DNA from: JAALKW01 sp963974485
Lineage (GTDB): Bacteria > Pseudomonadota > Gammaproteobacteria > Legionellales > Legionellaceae
Length of the DNA stretch: 32,272 bases
Assembly (NCBI GenBank): GCA_963974485.1
Contig: CAXBBS010000017.1
Span: forward strand, 1 to 32,272
Direction of reading: 5' to 3'
In this document: one piece after another, positions 9,046 through 17,911 of the stretch
How the letters are laid out: each line of letters opens with the position of its first letter
How positions within the stretch are numbered: the stretch's first letter is position 1
Made by a program: the position numbers and the translations under genes
Notes under the pieces: model-generated
Databases searched by the model: none
What the model was told of the DNA's origin: nothing
What the model saw: the letters and a program-made list of their open reading frames with translations, nothing else

Positions 9046-11165
9046 GCGCCTTGCTTATTACGATAAATTCGCGTGACGCGATTATTCGCGCGTAGGCGAC
9101 GCATCACACGCGCTAAATGCGTACGGCTTAATACACTGACAGAGAAGGTCACAGCATTATGCGTGCCATCACGTGGGTCTACACTGATATTACCAATATT
9201 GGATTCTGCTTCAGAAATAGCCGTCGCAAGCATCGCGAGCACTCCGCGCTGATTCGCAACTTCTACGGTAATATCAACCCAAAACTCGCCTTGAACCTGC
9301 TCATCCCAACGCATCGAAATAAACTGCTCTGGGCTTGTACGTCCTTGATTAACAACCAAACAATCACTTGAATGAACCAAAATACCACATCCTTGTTGAA
9401 AACGACCGACAATATTATCTCCTGGAATTGGCTGGCAACATTCAGCAAAATGAATGACCATGCCCTCCGTTCCCTTGATGGCTAATGGCCCACCATCAGA
9501 AGATGCCTCAAATGCATCGCCATCTTGCGTCAAGACCAGACGTTTTGCAATGACCATTGGCATTTGATTGCCAATCCCTACGGCATATAACAAATCATCT
9601 AAATTCTTGACTTGCAAATCACGCAGCAAAGCCTCCATCGATTCATCAGGAACCTTGTTATAATCACTTGAGAGCTCTGAAAACGCTTGCTCCAGAAGCC
9701 GTTTCCCCATGCTCACTGACTCAGCACGCTGTTGGCTTTTCAAGAAATTACGAATATTGCTGCGTGCTTTACCCGTCACCACAAAATTAAGCCACGACGG
9801 GTTAGGGTGTGCCTCAGGACCGGTGATAATTTCGACGGCCTGCCCATTGGTCAGTGGAATACTTAAAGGAACCAAGCGACGATTGACTTTGGCTGCAACA
9901 CAACTATTACCGACATCAGAATGCACCGTGTAGGCAAAATCGACCGGCGTTGCCCCTTTAGGCAACTCCATAATATGGCCTTTGGGTGTAAAAACATAAA
10001 CTTCATCAGGAAATAAATCAATTTTAACGTTTTCAATAAATTCGAGCGAATCACCCGTATTACGCTGCATATCCAGCAATCGCTGCACCCATTCGCGTGC
10101 GCGCAATTGCGCTTCATTGACATCTGCACCCGATGATTTATAAATCCAGTGCGCTGCTACGCCGTTATCCGCGACACTATCCATCGCTCGTGTTCGTATT
10201 TGTACTTCAAGAGGCACTCCAAACGGACCAAACAACGTCGTATGTAGCGATTGATAGCCGTTGACTTTAGGAATACCTATATAATCTTTAAATCGCTGAG
10301 GAACCGGTTTATACGTTCGATGTAATGCACCGAGCACTCGATAACAACCGTCGATATCTTCCGTAATCACACGAAACGCAAACACATCAATAATTTCAGA
10401 AAAGGCAACTTTTTTCTGACGCATTTTACGATATAAGCTGTATAAATGCTTTTGACGACCAAACACACTCTCATAAGGAATCGAAAGCGTATCAAGCGCT
10501 TGCTGTAAATCTTGCTCGATACGCTGTGTTAATTCGCGTCGGTTACCTCGAGCCTTTTCAACCGCTGATTTAAGTGCGCGATAACGCATAGGGTACAGTG
10601 CTTTAAAACCTAAATCTTCTAATCCTGTATACATCGCGTGCATACCAAGACGATTAGCAATCGGGGCATAAATTTCAAGGGTTTCAATTGCAATGCGATG
10701 ACGCTTGGTTGCAGGCATCGCACCCAGGGTTTGCATATTATGCAAGCGATCGGCAAGCTTGACTAAAATCACACGAATGTCTTTGACCATGGCAAGAATC
10801 ATTTTGCGAAAATTCTCAGCCTGCGCCTCTGCGCGTGATTCAAATTTTATTTTCGTTAATTTGGTCACACCGTCAACAAGTGCCGCCACCTCTTCGCCAA
10901 AGGCCTGAACCACGGCCTCATGACTCACCGAGGTATCTTCAATCACATCATGAAGCAACGTCGCCATGATCGTCTGATAATCCAGGCGCATTTGTGCAAG
11001 ATTTAATGCTGCCGCCACAGGATGTGTAATATAAGGCTCACCCGAACGGCGCATTTGTCCTGAATGGCCTTGTTCAGCAAGCTCATAGGCTTGACGACAA
11101 AGATCAACGTGCTCAGGATCAAGGTAACACAACAATTCGTCATGCAATTCCTTAAAGTGATTCAC
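9042..11165 (-). CDS. spoT: Bifunctional (p)ppGpp synthetase/hydrolase SpoT
   Basis: Controls the alarmone (p)ppGpp in the stringent response. The 707 residues cover all domains. The HD hydrolase domain has H72-D73 and E76-D77 in LLHDVIEDT, so hydrolase activity should be intact. The synthetase domain carries RFKDYIGIPKVNGYQSLHT. A TGS domain (about 385-445) contains VYVFTPKG and the PKGATPVDFAYTVH signature, followed by the helical/cysteine region with HFAECCQPIPGD, and a C-terminal ACT domain from about 630. The start is GTG with GGGAG 9 nt upstream, and the N-terminus aligns well with E. coli SpoT. It is third in the gmk-rpoZ-spoT-ridA operon. In Legionella-type pathogens SpoT links fatty-acid and starvation signals to the transmissive phase; that is family knowledge only. 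Confidence 0.97.
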   Translation of the reverse strand: MNHFKELHDELLCYLDPEHVDLCRQAYELAEQGHSGQMRRSGEPYITHPVAAALNLAQMRLDYQTIMATLLHDVIEDTSVSHEAVVQAFGEEVAALVDGVTKLTKIKFESRAEAQAENFRKMILAMVKDIRVILVKLADRLHNMQTLGAMPATKRHRIAIETLEIYAPIANRLGMHAMYTGLEDLGFKALYPMRYRALKSAVEKARGNRRELTQRIEQDLQQALDTLSIPYESVFGRQKHLYSLYRKMRQKKVAFSEIIDVFAFRVITEDIDGCYRVLGALHRTYKPVPQRFKDYIGIPKVNGYQSLHTTLFGPFGVPLEVQIRTRAMDSVADNGVAAHWIYKSSGADVNEAQLRAREWVQRLLDMQRNTGDSLEFIENVKIDLFPDEVYVFTPKGHIMELPKGATPVDFAYTVHSDVGNSCVAAKVNRRLVPLSIPLTNGQAVEIITGPEAHPNPSWLNFVVTGKARSNIRNFLKSQQRAESVSMGKRLLEQAFSELSSDYNKVPDESMEALLRDLQVKNLDDLLYAVGIGNQMPMVIAKRLVLTQDGDAFEASSDGGPLAIKGTEGMVIHFAECCQPIPGDNIVGRFQQGCGILVHSSDCLVVNQGRTSPEQFISMRWDEQVQGEFWVDITVEVANQRGVLAMLATAISEAESNIGNISVDPRDGTHNAVTFSVSVLSRTHLARVMRRLRANNRVTRIYRNKQGA

Positions 11166-11205
11166 GCTGGACGCTCCCTATTATGTCGGTCCCACTGCAA
11201 AAGAA

Positions 11206-11409
11206 TTAATCTTCGTTGAGAATATCTGCTGAAATTAAACCTTCTGAAATTTCACGAAGTGCGACCACAGTAGGTTTATCATTTTCCCACTCAACCATGG
11301 GTTGCTCACCGTGAACGGCTATCTGCCGGGCGCGTTTCGCCGCTACCATCACCAATTCAAAGCGATTATCAACATGATCCAGACAATCTTCAACCGTAAC
11401 ACGTGCCAT
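11206..11409 (-). CDS. rpoZ: DNA-directed RNA polymerase omega subunit
   Basis: The 67-residue omega subunit assists folding and assembly of the beta-prime subunit and in Proteobacteria contributes to a ppGpp-binding site. Diagnostic stretches are MARVTVEDCLDHV, NRFELVMVAAKRARQI and KPTVVALREI. It is somewhat shorter than E. coli omega (91 aa) at the C-terminus, which is common. It lies between gmk (46 nt upstream) and spoT (40 nt downstream), the conserved gammaproteobacterial order. Co-transcription of a ppGpp-responsive polymerase subunit with the ppGpp enzyme is long known. Confidence 0.96.
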   Translation of the reverse strand: MARVTVEDCLDHVDNRFELVMVAAKRARQIAVHGEQPMVEWENDKPTVVALREISEGLISADILNED

Positions 11410-11455
11410 AATTTACCCTTTATACTTAATATTCAACGAAAGAAAACAGTCTAGT

Positions 11456-12085
11456 TTACTGCGATGCAAGCAAAAATGAAAGCAATGCTTGCTGTTTTTG
11501 CATTTGTTTTGACACCCGCAAGCGATTAGCCAGCACAATCGCTTGTAATTCTAACGACGCCTTATCAAAATCATCGTTCACAATCAAGTAATCAAACTCA
11601 GCATAATGACTCATTTCATCACACGCACGTTGCATGCGATCTTCAATAATATCCGCATTATCCCGCTGTCTATCCAAAAGACGTTGTTTTAAAATCTCCA
11701 GCGATGGCGGAACAATAAAAATACTCACCGCATCTTGAAAAATTTGTTTGATTTGAGCAGCACCCTGCCAATCAATATCTAAAATAACATCCACACCTTG
11801 TTCGAGTTGCTTTTGTATTTGTACTTTTGATGTACCGTACAAGCAATCAAATACCCAAGCATGCTCAATAAACTCATCCGCACGTGCCATATCTAAAAAC
11901 GTGGGCTCATCAATAAAAAAATAATGTGTTTCATGCACTTCACCTTGACGCTTGTCCCGCGTGGTATGCGAAACAGAAACGGTAATATCCCGCATGTTCT
12001 CAACAAGGTTTTTTACCAAGCTTGTTTTTCCACCCCCAGACGGGGCTGCAACAATAAAAAGACTTCCACACGCTTGTTCGACCAC
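11456..12085 (-). CDS. gmk: Guanylate kinase
   Basis: Phosphorylates GMP to GDP with ATP. It has the P-loop APSGGGKTS (residues 14-22), the SHTTRDKRQGEVHETHYFF GMP-binding region, and the DIDWQGAAQIK motif. The longest open frame starts at 12139 and would add 18 residues that guanylate kinases do not have. I choose GTG at 12085, because GGAGG stands 5 nt upstream (12091-12095) and the resulting 209 residues match the usual length and N-terminus. It is the first gene of the gmk-rpoZ-spoT operon, divergent from rph. Confidence 0.95.
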   Translation of the reverse strand: MVEQACGSLFIVAAPSGGGKTSLVKNLVENMRDITVSVSHTTRDKRQGEVHETHYFFIDEPTFLDMARADEFIEHAWVFDCLYGTSKVQIQKQLEQGVDVILDIDWQGAAQIKQIFQDAVSIFIVPPSLEILKQRLLDRQRDNADIIEDRMQRACDEMSHYAEFDYLIVNDDFDKASLELQAIVLANRLRVSKQMQKQQALLSFLLASQ

Positions 12086-12090
12086 AAAAC

Positions 12091-12095
12091 CCTCC
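12091..12095 (-). promoter_or_regulatory. Ribosome-binding site deciding the gmk start
   Basis: Perfect GGAGG on the minus strand, 5 nt before the GTG at 12085. It argues against the ATG at 12139. Confidence 0.75.
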
Positions 12096-12154
12096 AAAAT
12101 TTTACATGCATCATCGTATGACGCATCTGCCAAGTACATCTATCAGGTGCATCC

Positions 12155-12169
12155 AACGTTTGAAACGTT
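12155..12169. repeat. Perfect 7-bp inverted repeat between gmk and rph
   Basis: AACGTTT-G-AAACGTT lies in the divergent gmk/rph intergenic region (12086-12214). The size and symmetry suit a dimeric regulator's operator, but no promoter was clearly resolved and no known box matches. Confidence 0.35.
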
Positions 12170-12214
12170 TATACTTTGCTGCATCAATAAACCACCTATC
12201 TGAAGGATTTTACC

Positions 12215-12925
12215 ATGCGACCGAGTCACCGTGAACCAAATCAACCAAGAACCATCAAAATGACACGACAATATACCGATCATGCCGAAGGATCCGTCTT
12301 GATTGAGTTTGGTGGAACCCGCGTACTCTGCACCGCCTCGGTGATTGAAAGTGTTCCTCGCTTTCTTAAAGGCAAAAACCAAGGCTGGATTACAGCAGAA
12401 TACGGCATGCTTCCCCGCGCAACCCACGATCGTAACGATCGCGAAGCCAGCCGTGGTAAACAAGGCGGACGAACCCTCGAAATTCAACGTCTCATCGGTC
12501 GTTCACTCCGTATGTGTGTGGATCTCAAAACGCTCGGCGAACGTACAATTACACTTGATTGCGATGTCATTCAAGCCGATGGCGGTACACGAACAGCGGC
12601 GATCACTGGCGCCTGCGTTGCACTGCGTGATGCCATCGACTGGCTCGTCACCAACAATAAATTAAAAAAAGCGCCTGCGTTTAATTACGTTGCCGCAGTT
12701 TCTGTCGGGATTTATCGCGGTCAACCCGTGCTTGATTTAGATTACGCCGAAGACGTACTCGCCGAAACAGATATGAACGTTGTCATGAATGAAGCCGGAC
12801 AATTTATCGAAATTCAAGGCACCGCCGAAGACAGCAGTTTTAGCCGTGACGAACTCAACACCATGCTTACCCTTGCTGAAGACGGCATTCAAGGCTTAAT
12901 CACCCAACAAAAAAACGCACGCTAA
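12215..12925 (+). CDS. rph: Ribonuclease PH
   Basis: Phosphorolytic 3'-to-5' exoribonuclease that trims tRNA precursors; forms a hexamer. The 236-residue length and the motifs MRPSHREPNQPR, EGSVLIEFGGTRVLCTASV, TAEYGMLPRATHDR and RGKQGGRTLEIQRLIGRSLR are diagnostic, and the phosphate-binding GGTRTAAITGA motif is present. The ATG is preceded by AAGGA at 7 nt. It is divergent from gmk; yggS follows after 6 nt. The protein is full length, unlike the frame-shifted rph of E. coli K-12. Confidence 0.97.
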   Translation: MRPSHREPNQPRTIKMTRQYTDHAEGSVLIEFGGTRVLCTASVIESVPRFLKGKNQGWITAEYGMLPRATHDRNDREASRGKQGGRTLEIQRLIGRSLRMCVDLKTLGERTITLDCDVIQADGGTRTAAITGACVALRDAIDWLVTNNKLKKAPAFNYVAAVSVGIYRGQPVLDLDYAEDVLAETDMNVVMNEAGQFIEIQGTAEDSSFSRDELNTMLTLAEDGIQGLITQQKNAR

Positions 12926-12931
12926 ATCACC

Positions 12932-13624
12932 ATGCCAAGTAGCATAAATGCTCAAGTGCAACATCTCCGTGAGGCCATACGCCTCACGGAGATTGAAGCA
13001 GGGCGGACGCCTGGTTCGGTACAGCTACTTGCTGTCAGTAAAAAACATTCGATACAAGCCATCCAAACCGCATTTGATGCCGGCCTACGTCATTTTGGTG
13101 AAAGCACGTGGCAAGAAGCCCGTGACAAAATGCATGTTTTAAAAGCCCTCCCCATCTGCTGGCATTTTATTGGGGCAATACAAAGTAATAAAACCAAATA
13201 TATCGCAAAAAACTTTAGCTGGGTCCATAGCTTATGCCGTGAAGATATTGCCGAAAGTTTAAACCATGCACGTCCAGAAGCTCTGCCCCCACTTAACGTA
13301 TGTATTCAAGTAAATTTAGATAACGAAGCAACCAAATCAGGCGTTGCCTTAAATAAACTTGAAACACTTGCACGCGCTGTGCTCAACTACCCTCGTTTAT
13401 GTTTACGTGGCCTTATGATTATTCCTAAACCATGTGTTGACGAACAATCCTCTTACGAGCAATTCTTAAATTTTTCGCGTGAACAAGATAGATTAGCAAA
13501 AAATCTAAATATAACGCTCGATAGCCTTTCTATGGGCATGAGTCATGATTTTCAACCAGCCATTCGTGCAGGAAGCACCTGGGTTCGCATTGGACAAGGT
13601 ATTTTTGGTCATCCTGAGCTATAA
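12932..13624 (+). CDS. yggS: PLP-homeostasis protein YggS/PLPBP (YggS family)
   Basis: Fold-type III PLP-binding protein without known catalysis that buffers pyridoxal phosphate and affects amino-acid and keto-acid pools. The 230 residues include the PLP lysine K37 (LLAVSKK), HFGESTWQEA (most homologues have GEN here), IQVNLDNEATKSGV, LRGLMIIP and the phosphate-binding LSMGMSHDFQPAI ... GSTWVRIGQGIFG. It starts 6 nt after rph with no clear ribosome-binding site, so it probably depends on readthrough from rph. A strong hairpin lies inside the first 21 codons (separate entry). Confidence 0.94.
   Translation: MPSSINAQVQHLREAIRLTEIEAGRTPGSVQLLAVSKKHSIQAIQTAFDAGLRHFGESTWQEARDKMHVLKALPICWHFIGAIQSNKTKYIAKNFSWVHSLCREDIAESLNHARPEALPPLNVCIQVNLDNEATKSGVALNKLETLARAVLNYPRLCLRGLMIIPKPCVDEQSSYEQFLNFSREQDRLAKNLNITLDSLSMGMSHDFQPAIRAGSTWVRIGQGIFGHPEL
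12963..12993 (+). repeat. Strong 13-bp perfect hairpin inside the 5' end of yggS
   Basis: The arms 12963-12975 and 12981-12993 are perfectly complementary, GC-rich, with a 5-nt loop. They begin 31 nt after the yggS ATG and 38 nt after the rph stop. No U-run follows, so it is not a classical terminator. Confidence 0.7.
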
Positions 13625-13665
13625 TCAAATTAATCCATCCATCTTTACTTTAATCGGGTGTTCTG

Positions 13666-14250
13666 ATGACCATATTATTTAAAAACATCTGCCTACTCAG
13701 CCTTTTATTCATAACCACAGCGAGCTTTGCAGAGCAGCAGCCTTTTTATTGCCCACAAAAACATGGCTATGTTCGCATCGGCATGACAGAATCCCAAGTC
13801 ATTGCTGCCTGCGGACAACCCACTTCAAAAGAAAAATCAAAACAGGCGGCGGTCCAACAAGTTCCCGTTACTCAGCTTATTTACACCACACTCAACCCCG
13901 ATCCTGTTTATCGTGGCTACAAACTCGTGTACCGCATGTGGTCGTTACCGATTGGCTCCCAGGGTTCAAGCCTTGAAGTAGATATTATCGATAAAAAAAT
14001 CTCAGCCATTCGTTTTAACGGTGAAAGCACCAATGCCTCAAGCGTTTGTGACAATCGCTCGTTTGCTGTTGGTGATTTGGCCGACATGGTATTCACAGCC
14101 TGCGGCAACCCTTCACATGTCAACCGTACCTTTGTGAACCGTAAAGTTGACAGTAAAACAAAACCGGTCACATGGACCTATAACTCCGATCCTTATCAAC
14201 CCGCCTTTCGCTTGATTTTTCTTGATGGAAGCTTACGTGCTATTGAGTAA
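13666..14250 (+). CDS. DUF2845 family exported protein
   Basis: A 194-residue protein with a Sec signal peptide (about 1-22, ending SFA). The mature part holds two copies of a motif resembling lipoprotein SmpA/BamE-type repeats: 'VRIGMTESQVIAACGQPTS' and 'FAVGDLADMVFTACGNPSH', each with a G-D/M-x-x-x-V-x-x-A-C-G-x-P core. Each repeat is followed by a beta-rich segment (Y-x-x-x-P; TWTYN). This fits DUF2845, found mainly in Legionellales and relatives. The paired cysteines may form disulfides in the periplasm. Function is unknown. The 3' end overlaps the start of the PAP2-like gene. Confidence 0.78.
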   Translation: MTILFKNICLLSLLFITTASFAEQQPFYCPQKHGYVRIGMTESQVIAACGQPTSKEKSKQAAVQQVPVTQLIYTTLNPDPVYRGYKLVYRMWSLPIGSQGSSLEVDIIDKKISAIRFNGESTNASSVCDNRSFAVGDLADMVFTACGNPSHVNRTFVNRKVDSKTKPVTWTYNSDPYQPAFRLIFLDGSLRAIE

Positions 14251-14863
14251 CGTGAGTAGCACAGGTATAGATACGATTGCCCGATTTTTTCTTGGCTTCA
14301 GTCATTGGGAATTTATTTTGCCCATGCTGGCACTGGGGTTTATTTTTTTAAATAAACCGCTGTTCTATCATGCATTTTTTATCATGTTTTTTAGTATCAT
14401 CATGAACGTCGCACTTAAAGCCACCTTTCAAGTTCCTCTAAACCCAACCATTCATCATGCAGGCTTCGCTTTTCCAAGTGGGCACATGCAACTTACAACC
14501 ATTGTTTATGGCTGGCTTGCATTCAACAATACAAACAAATTTCTTCGCACCTGTATAAGTATCATTCTTGTGGGCGTGGGCTTTGGCCTTGTGCATTTTA
14601 ACTATCATACGATCATCGATGTTTTGGGCGGTGTTTTTTTCGCAAGCTTAATTATCATGTTTTATGCTTGGATAAAAAATAAATATCCCAACAAATTGCC
14701 TTGGCTTTTAGGTGCACTCTCAACGCTTGCCATGCCCTACATCGCTTGGCAGGCAAGCATCCCTACGCATGCCTGGATCGCGTATTGCGCAGTGCTTGTT
14801 TTAGCGCTAACTTTCATAGGATTTGACAAGCACAACCGCGTATCAAGCCCTGATGTTTCTTAG
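14225..14863 (+). CDS. PAP2-superfamily membrane phosphatase-like protein with atypical active site
   Basis: About 212 residues with five or six hydrophobic helices. PAP2 motif 2 is intact (FPSGH in GFAFPSGHMQ), and motif 3 keeps H-x3-D (HTIID). The arginine of motif 3 and the RP of motif 1 are not seen: motif 1 reads KATFQVPLNP. It is therefore a divergent lipid-phosphate phosphatase whose activity is uncertain; family members act on undecaprenyl pyrophosphate or phosphatidylglycerol phosphate. The start is ambiguous: ATG 14225 overlaps the previous gene by 26 nt, TTG 14222 is also possible, and GTG 14252 lies just after the previous stop. The 3' end overlaps the convergent DUF218 gene by 21 nt. 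Confidence 0.8.
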   Translation: MEAYVLLSNVSSTGIDTIARFFLGFSHWEFILPMLALGFIFLNKPLFYHAFFIMFFSIIMNVALKATFQVPLNPTIHHAGFAFPSGHMQLTTIVYGWLAFNNTNKFLRTCISIILVGVGFGLVHFNYHTIIDVLGGVFFASLIIMFYAWIKNKYPNKLPWLLGALSTLAMPYIAWQASIPTHAWIAYCAVLVLALTFIGFDKHNRVSSPDVS

Positions 14864-15643
14864 CTTAGCCCAAGCCGACCCCAAATATTCATGCCATGCG
14901 GCATTAAAGCTCACTAAGTTGCCTGTATTGGGTAAGAATTTTTTTAAGAACCGTTGGTTCTCATATTGAAACCCGGTGTAATCACACGGTGCAGCAATAG
15001 GATGCAAGCCTTGATGTTCAAATAAAGCCATAGACCTCGGCATATGGGTCGCGGATGTTACTAAATAAAACGGTTCGTCTTTTAACCATGGCTTAATAAG
15101 ACGTGCTTCATCCGCTGTATTAATCGAAGTTCCCTCAAGCACACGATCTGTTTCAGGCACGTCAAACATCTCGGCCAACTCATTATAACGTACGGAATTC
15201 GCATATTGCCTGCCTCGTCGACTACCTCCTGATAAAATCATCTTTGCATTGGGTAGTTCACGATACACACGCAGTCCCTCTAAAAATCGCCGGAGACTTG
15301 CACTCGACAAAGCGTCACTTGCTGGCATGGCTTTAATTCCAGAAACCCCACCCCCGAGTACAACAACCCAATGAATATTAGGATCAACTTGGGTTACACG
15401 CGCGTATTGATCTTCAAGTTTGACACTCATCCATCGCGGCAAAAAAGACGTGCTTAGCACAACACTACCGGAACACAATAAAGCTAAACCTAGCGCAATA
15501 GATTTAGTATCGCCTACCTGCCTAAATAAACAAGCAATTAAAATTATTACAACAATAAATTCTATAAATAAAGGATGTAATACAAGCTCCGTGATATGCC
15601 GCAATTGCGACGCACGTATAGCATCGATATGAATCATTATCAT
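14843..15643 (-). CDS. DUF218 (YdcF/ElyC/SanA-like) membrane protein
   Basis: A 266-residue protein with two N-terminal membrane helices (about 28-45 and 50-70) followed by a DUF218 domain. The domain opens with WVVVLGGGVSG and contains MILSGGSRRG, EGTSINTADEA and LVTSATHMPRSMALFEHQG, the usual DUF218 strand-loop signatures. E. coli ElyC of this family affects peptidoglycan and undecaprenyl-phosphate carrier metabolism; the domain should lie in the periplasm. Two ATGs compete: 15643 (GGAG only 3 nt away) and 15637 (GGAG at 9 nt), the latter better placed. It is downstream of lptG on the same strand, 21 nt apart, so probably in the same transcript. Confidence 0.88.
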   Translation of the reverse strand: MIMIHIDAIRASQLRHITELVLHPLFIEFIVVIILIACLFRQVGDTKSIALGLALLCSGSVVLSTSFLPRWMSVKLEDQYARVTQVDPNIHWVVVLGGGVSGIKAMPASDALSSASLRRFLEGLRVYRELPNAKMILSGGSRRGRQYANSVRYNELAEMFDVPETDRVLEGTSINTADEARLIKPWLKDEPFYLVTSATHMPRSMALFEHQGLHPIAAPCDYTGFQYENQRFLKKFLPNTGNLVSFNAAWHEYLGSAWAKLRNIRA

Positions 15644-15664
15644 AAGCTCCTTATCAAAATTTTA

Positions 15665-16726
15665 TTACCGCGTACGGCTCATCCAATACAATCCCAGTAA
15701 CGCAAACACAAGTGTAGGCACAATAGCCGCCATCTCAGGTGGCCATAAAAACACTTGACTGAACGGACCAAAAAAGCGATTCACCAAATGAAAACTAAAA
15801 CCAACAGTTGCCCCTGTTAATAATTTAGCACCCATAGTAGACGAGCGCAGCGGACCAAACACGAAAGGAATCGCAAGAATCATCATGACAACGGTACTGA
15901 ACGGCTGGACCAAACGCTGCCAGTAGGCAAGCTTATAAGGAAAAAGTGCAGGTGATGCATGTTGTGATGCTACATAGTGATGAAGTGCAACAAAATTCAT
16001 CTCTTCTGGTGTTTCGCCACTGAGCTTCAACACCGCCAAATCAAGTGGAATATCCCATGGCATGGTCTCATAATACTTAACATCTGTTTTATGGGAGCCA
16101 AATCGGGTTTCTTGAACACCTTGTGCCTGCCAAGCCCCATCATGTTCGATCAATGCATCTATTTTACGTGTAAAACGCATCTGATGTGCCGCATCAAATT
16201 GAAATTGATAAATATCACGCAGACTTTGATCCGGCAGCACGTCCCCCACCAGCATGAAATTATTCTCATGCCGCAGCCACACACCATGGCTTGTTCTGAC
16301 CGCCTGACCGCCTGTGAGCGCTTGGCTTTTAATATCATGTGATGTCGCTAAAAATCGTGGTACAAGCACCTCACCCAACACCGTAACAAATAGAATAACC
16401 AATACAGAAGCTTTTAATACGGCCCAGGTCACGCGTTTAATCGAAACGCCAGAAGCTTGCATCACTAAAAGTTCACGATGTGTTGCAAGATTCCCTAAGC
16501 CCACCAAAGCACCGAGTAAGCACGCAACAGGAAAAAACAAATAAACTTGTTCCGGCACCTCAAGCATCACGACGCTGAGTGCTTCACGAATATGATAATC
16601 TCCTCGACCCAAATCACCCAACTCGTTTACAAATAAAATAAAAATTTGTAAGCCCGTAAGCATCAACGTAACCAAAGCAATCGAGGCAAGTACGGTTTTG
16701 GCGATGTAGCGGTCAATCAATTTCAT
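15665..16726 (-). CDS. lptG: LPS export ABC transporter permease LptG
   Basis: A 353-residue YjgP/YjgQ-family permease. With LptF and the ATPase LptB it extracts LPS from the inner membrane and hands it to LptC. It has three N-terminal helices, a periplasmic jellyroll domain (about 130-260) and three C-terminal helices. Telling stretches are MKLIDRYIAKTVL at the start, LLGALVGLGNLATHREL with VMQASGVS, and RLVQPFSTVVMMILAIPFVFGPLR followed by LVNRFFGPFSQVFLWPP. The start overlaps the lptF stop as ATGA. Confidence 0.95.
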   Translation of the reverse strand: MKLIDRYIAKTVLASIALVTLMLTGLQIFILFVNELGDLGRGDYHIREALSVVMLEVPEQVYLFFPVACLLGALVGLGNLATHRELLVMQASGVSIKRVTWAVLKASVLVILFVTVLGEVLVPRFLATSHDIKSQALTGGQAVRTSHGVWLRHENNFMLVGDVLPDQSLRDIYQFQFDAAHQMRFTRKIDALIEHDGAWQAQGVQETRFGSHKTDVKYYETMPWDIPLDLAVLKLSGETPEEMNFVALHHYVASQHASPALFPYKLAYWQRLVQPFSTVVMMILAIPFVFGPLRSSTMGAKLLTGATVGFSFHLVNRFFGPFSQVFLWPPEMAAIVPTLVFALLGLYWMSRTR

Positions 16727-17811
16727 GATGGTTTCATCCTATTACGCCACATCAAGCCTATACCAATCAAAACCATGCTCCCGTGTAAGCTAATAATCGC
16801 AAGCCATAAAGGCATTTTTCCTGACGCCACCGCGTCACGCGTAAGAAACATCAGGTTCGCGTACGCAATAAATAATAAAATAGCGGGTAACAAGCGCGCA
16901 TATTTTCCTGCACGTGGGTTAACCCGGCTTAGCGGCACGGCAACCAATGTAAGCACAATCACCATCAGAGGAATAGAAAAACGCCATTGCAATTCAGCGG
17001 CTTTCGCATAATCACCCGGTCCTAACGGCCATAAATCGGCCGTATCCGCTGAGCGTAAATCGCCCGCTTTAGGTGAAGATATAGGCTCGGGTAAGCGCGT
17101 TTCATATTTTTTAAACGAAGCCACTTGATAATCAGCTTGACCTGGATTGCCTTGATAGGCACGCCCGTCAAGTAAGACCAAATCGTTCGTACCGGATTGC
17201 TTATTATGCGTTGCATAAGCCTCATCGGCCCATAAAATATCCCAACATGGCTCATTTTTTTTATGATTATGATTAAGTCTTGCTAAAAACACGCCTTCGG
17301 CTCGGTCATGATCTTTGTTCATATTTTCAACATAAAACACATCTTTGCCACCGGATGCCGCCGTAAACGTCCCAGGCACTAAGGTTTTAATCATCACTTG
17401 AATACCACTGCTACGCAGTAGTTTAACGCGCTCGACAGCAATCGCTGGATTGACCCACAATAAAATAACCAAGACCACCGCCGCCACACCGGACGCCATA
17501 ATTAAGCTGTGCTTTAAGAGCTGAGGCGGACCATAACCGCAGGCATGCAGCACCGTCATCTCGCTTTCGGCATACAAACGACCGTAGGCAAGCAAAAGCG
17601 CCATATAAAACCCAAGCGGTAGTAACAAGCCCATAAACATGGGCAATTCGAGCGCCATAAGTTTCAAAATAAACATTGCTGGAATTTGACCGTTTGCAGC
17701 ACGCGACAAATATAAAACAAATTGATTGCTCATAAAAATCAGCAAAAGAATGCTGGTTAAAGCAAGCAAGGTGGTAAACACTTCTTTGGCTAAGTAGCGA
17801 AAAATTAACAC
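16723..17811 (-). CDS. lptF: LPS export ABC transporter permease LptF
   Basis: A 362-residue partner of LptG with the same six-helix plus periplasmic jellyroll layout. Features: MLIFRYLAKEVFTTLLALT at the start, LPLGFYMALLLAYGRLYAESEMTVLHACGYG (the coupling region that contacts LptB), and a C-terminal LTLVAVPLSRVNPRAGKYARL. The start codon is GTG with only a weak ribosome-binding site. It is divergent from pepA across 100 nt, the conserved gammaproteobacterial arrangement. Confidence 0.95.
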   Translation of the reverse strand: MLIFRYLAKEVFTTLLALTSILLLIFMSNQFVLYLSRAANGQIPAMFILKLMALELPMFMGLLLPLGFYMALLLAYGRLYAESEMTVLHACGYGPPQLLKHSLIMASGVAAVVLVILLWVNPAIAVERVKLLRSSGIQVMIKTLVPGTFTAASGGKDVFYVENMNKDHDRAEGVFLARLNHNHKKNEPCWDILWADEAYATHNKQSGTNDLVLLDGRAYQGNPGQADYQVASFKKYETRLPEPISSPKAGDLRSADTADLWPLGPGDYAKAAELQWRFSIPLMVIVLTLVAVPLSRVNPRAGKYARLLPAILLFIAYANLMFLTRDAVASGKMPLWLAIISLHGSMVLIGIGLMWRNRMKPS

Positions 17812-17911
17812 GGTCTCAGCATCCCCAACAAAAGATTAAGGTAGCCAAGCATATAAGGCCCCGGTAAAATACAAATCTCTACACACTATAACACGATAGG
17901 AAGCTCACCTC

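Noticed and set aside
12086..12139. N-terminal extension of guanylate kinase
   Set aside because: Family members lack it and a perfect GGAGG stands just before the GTG at 12085.
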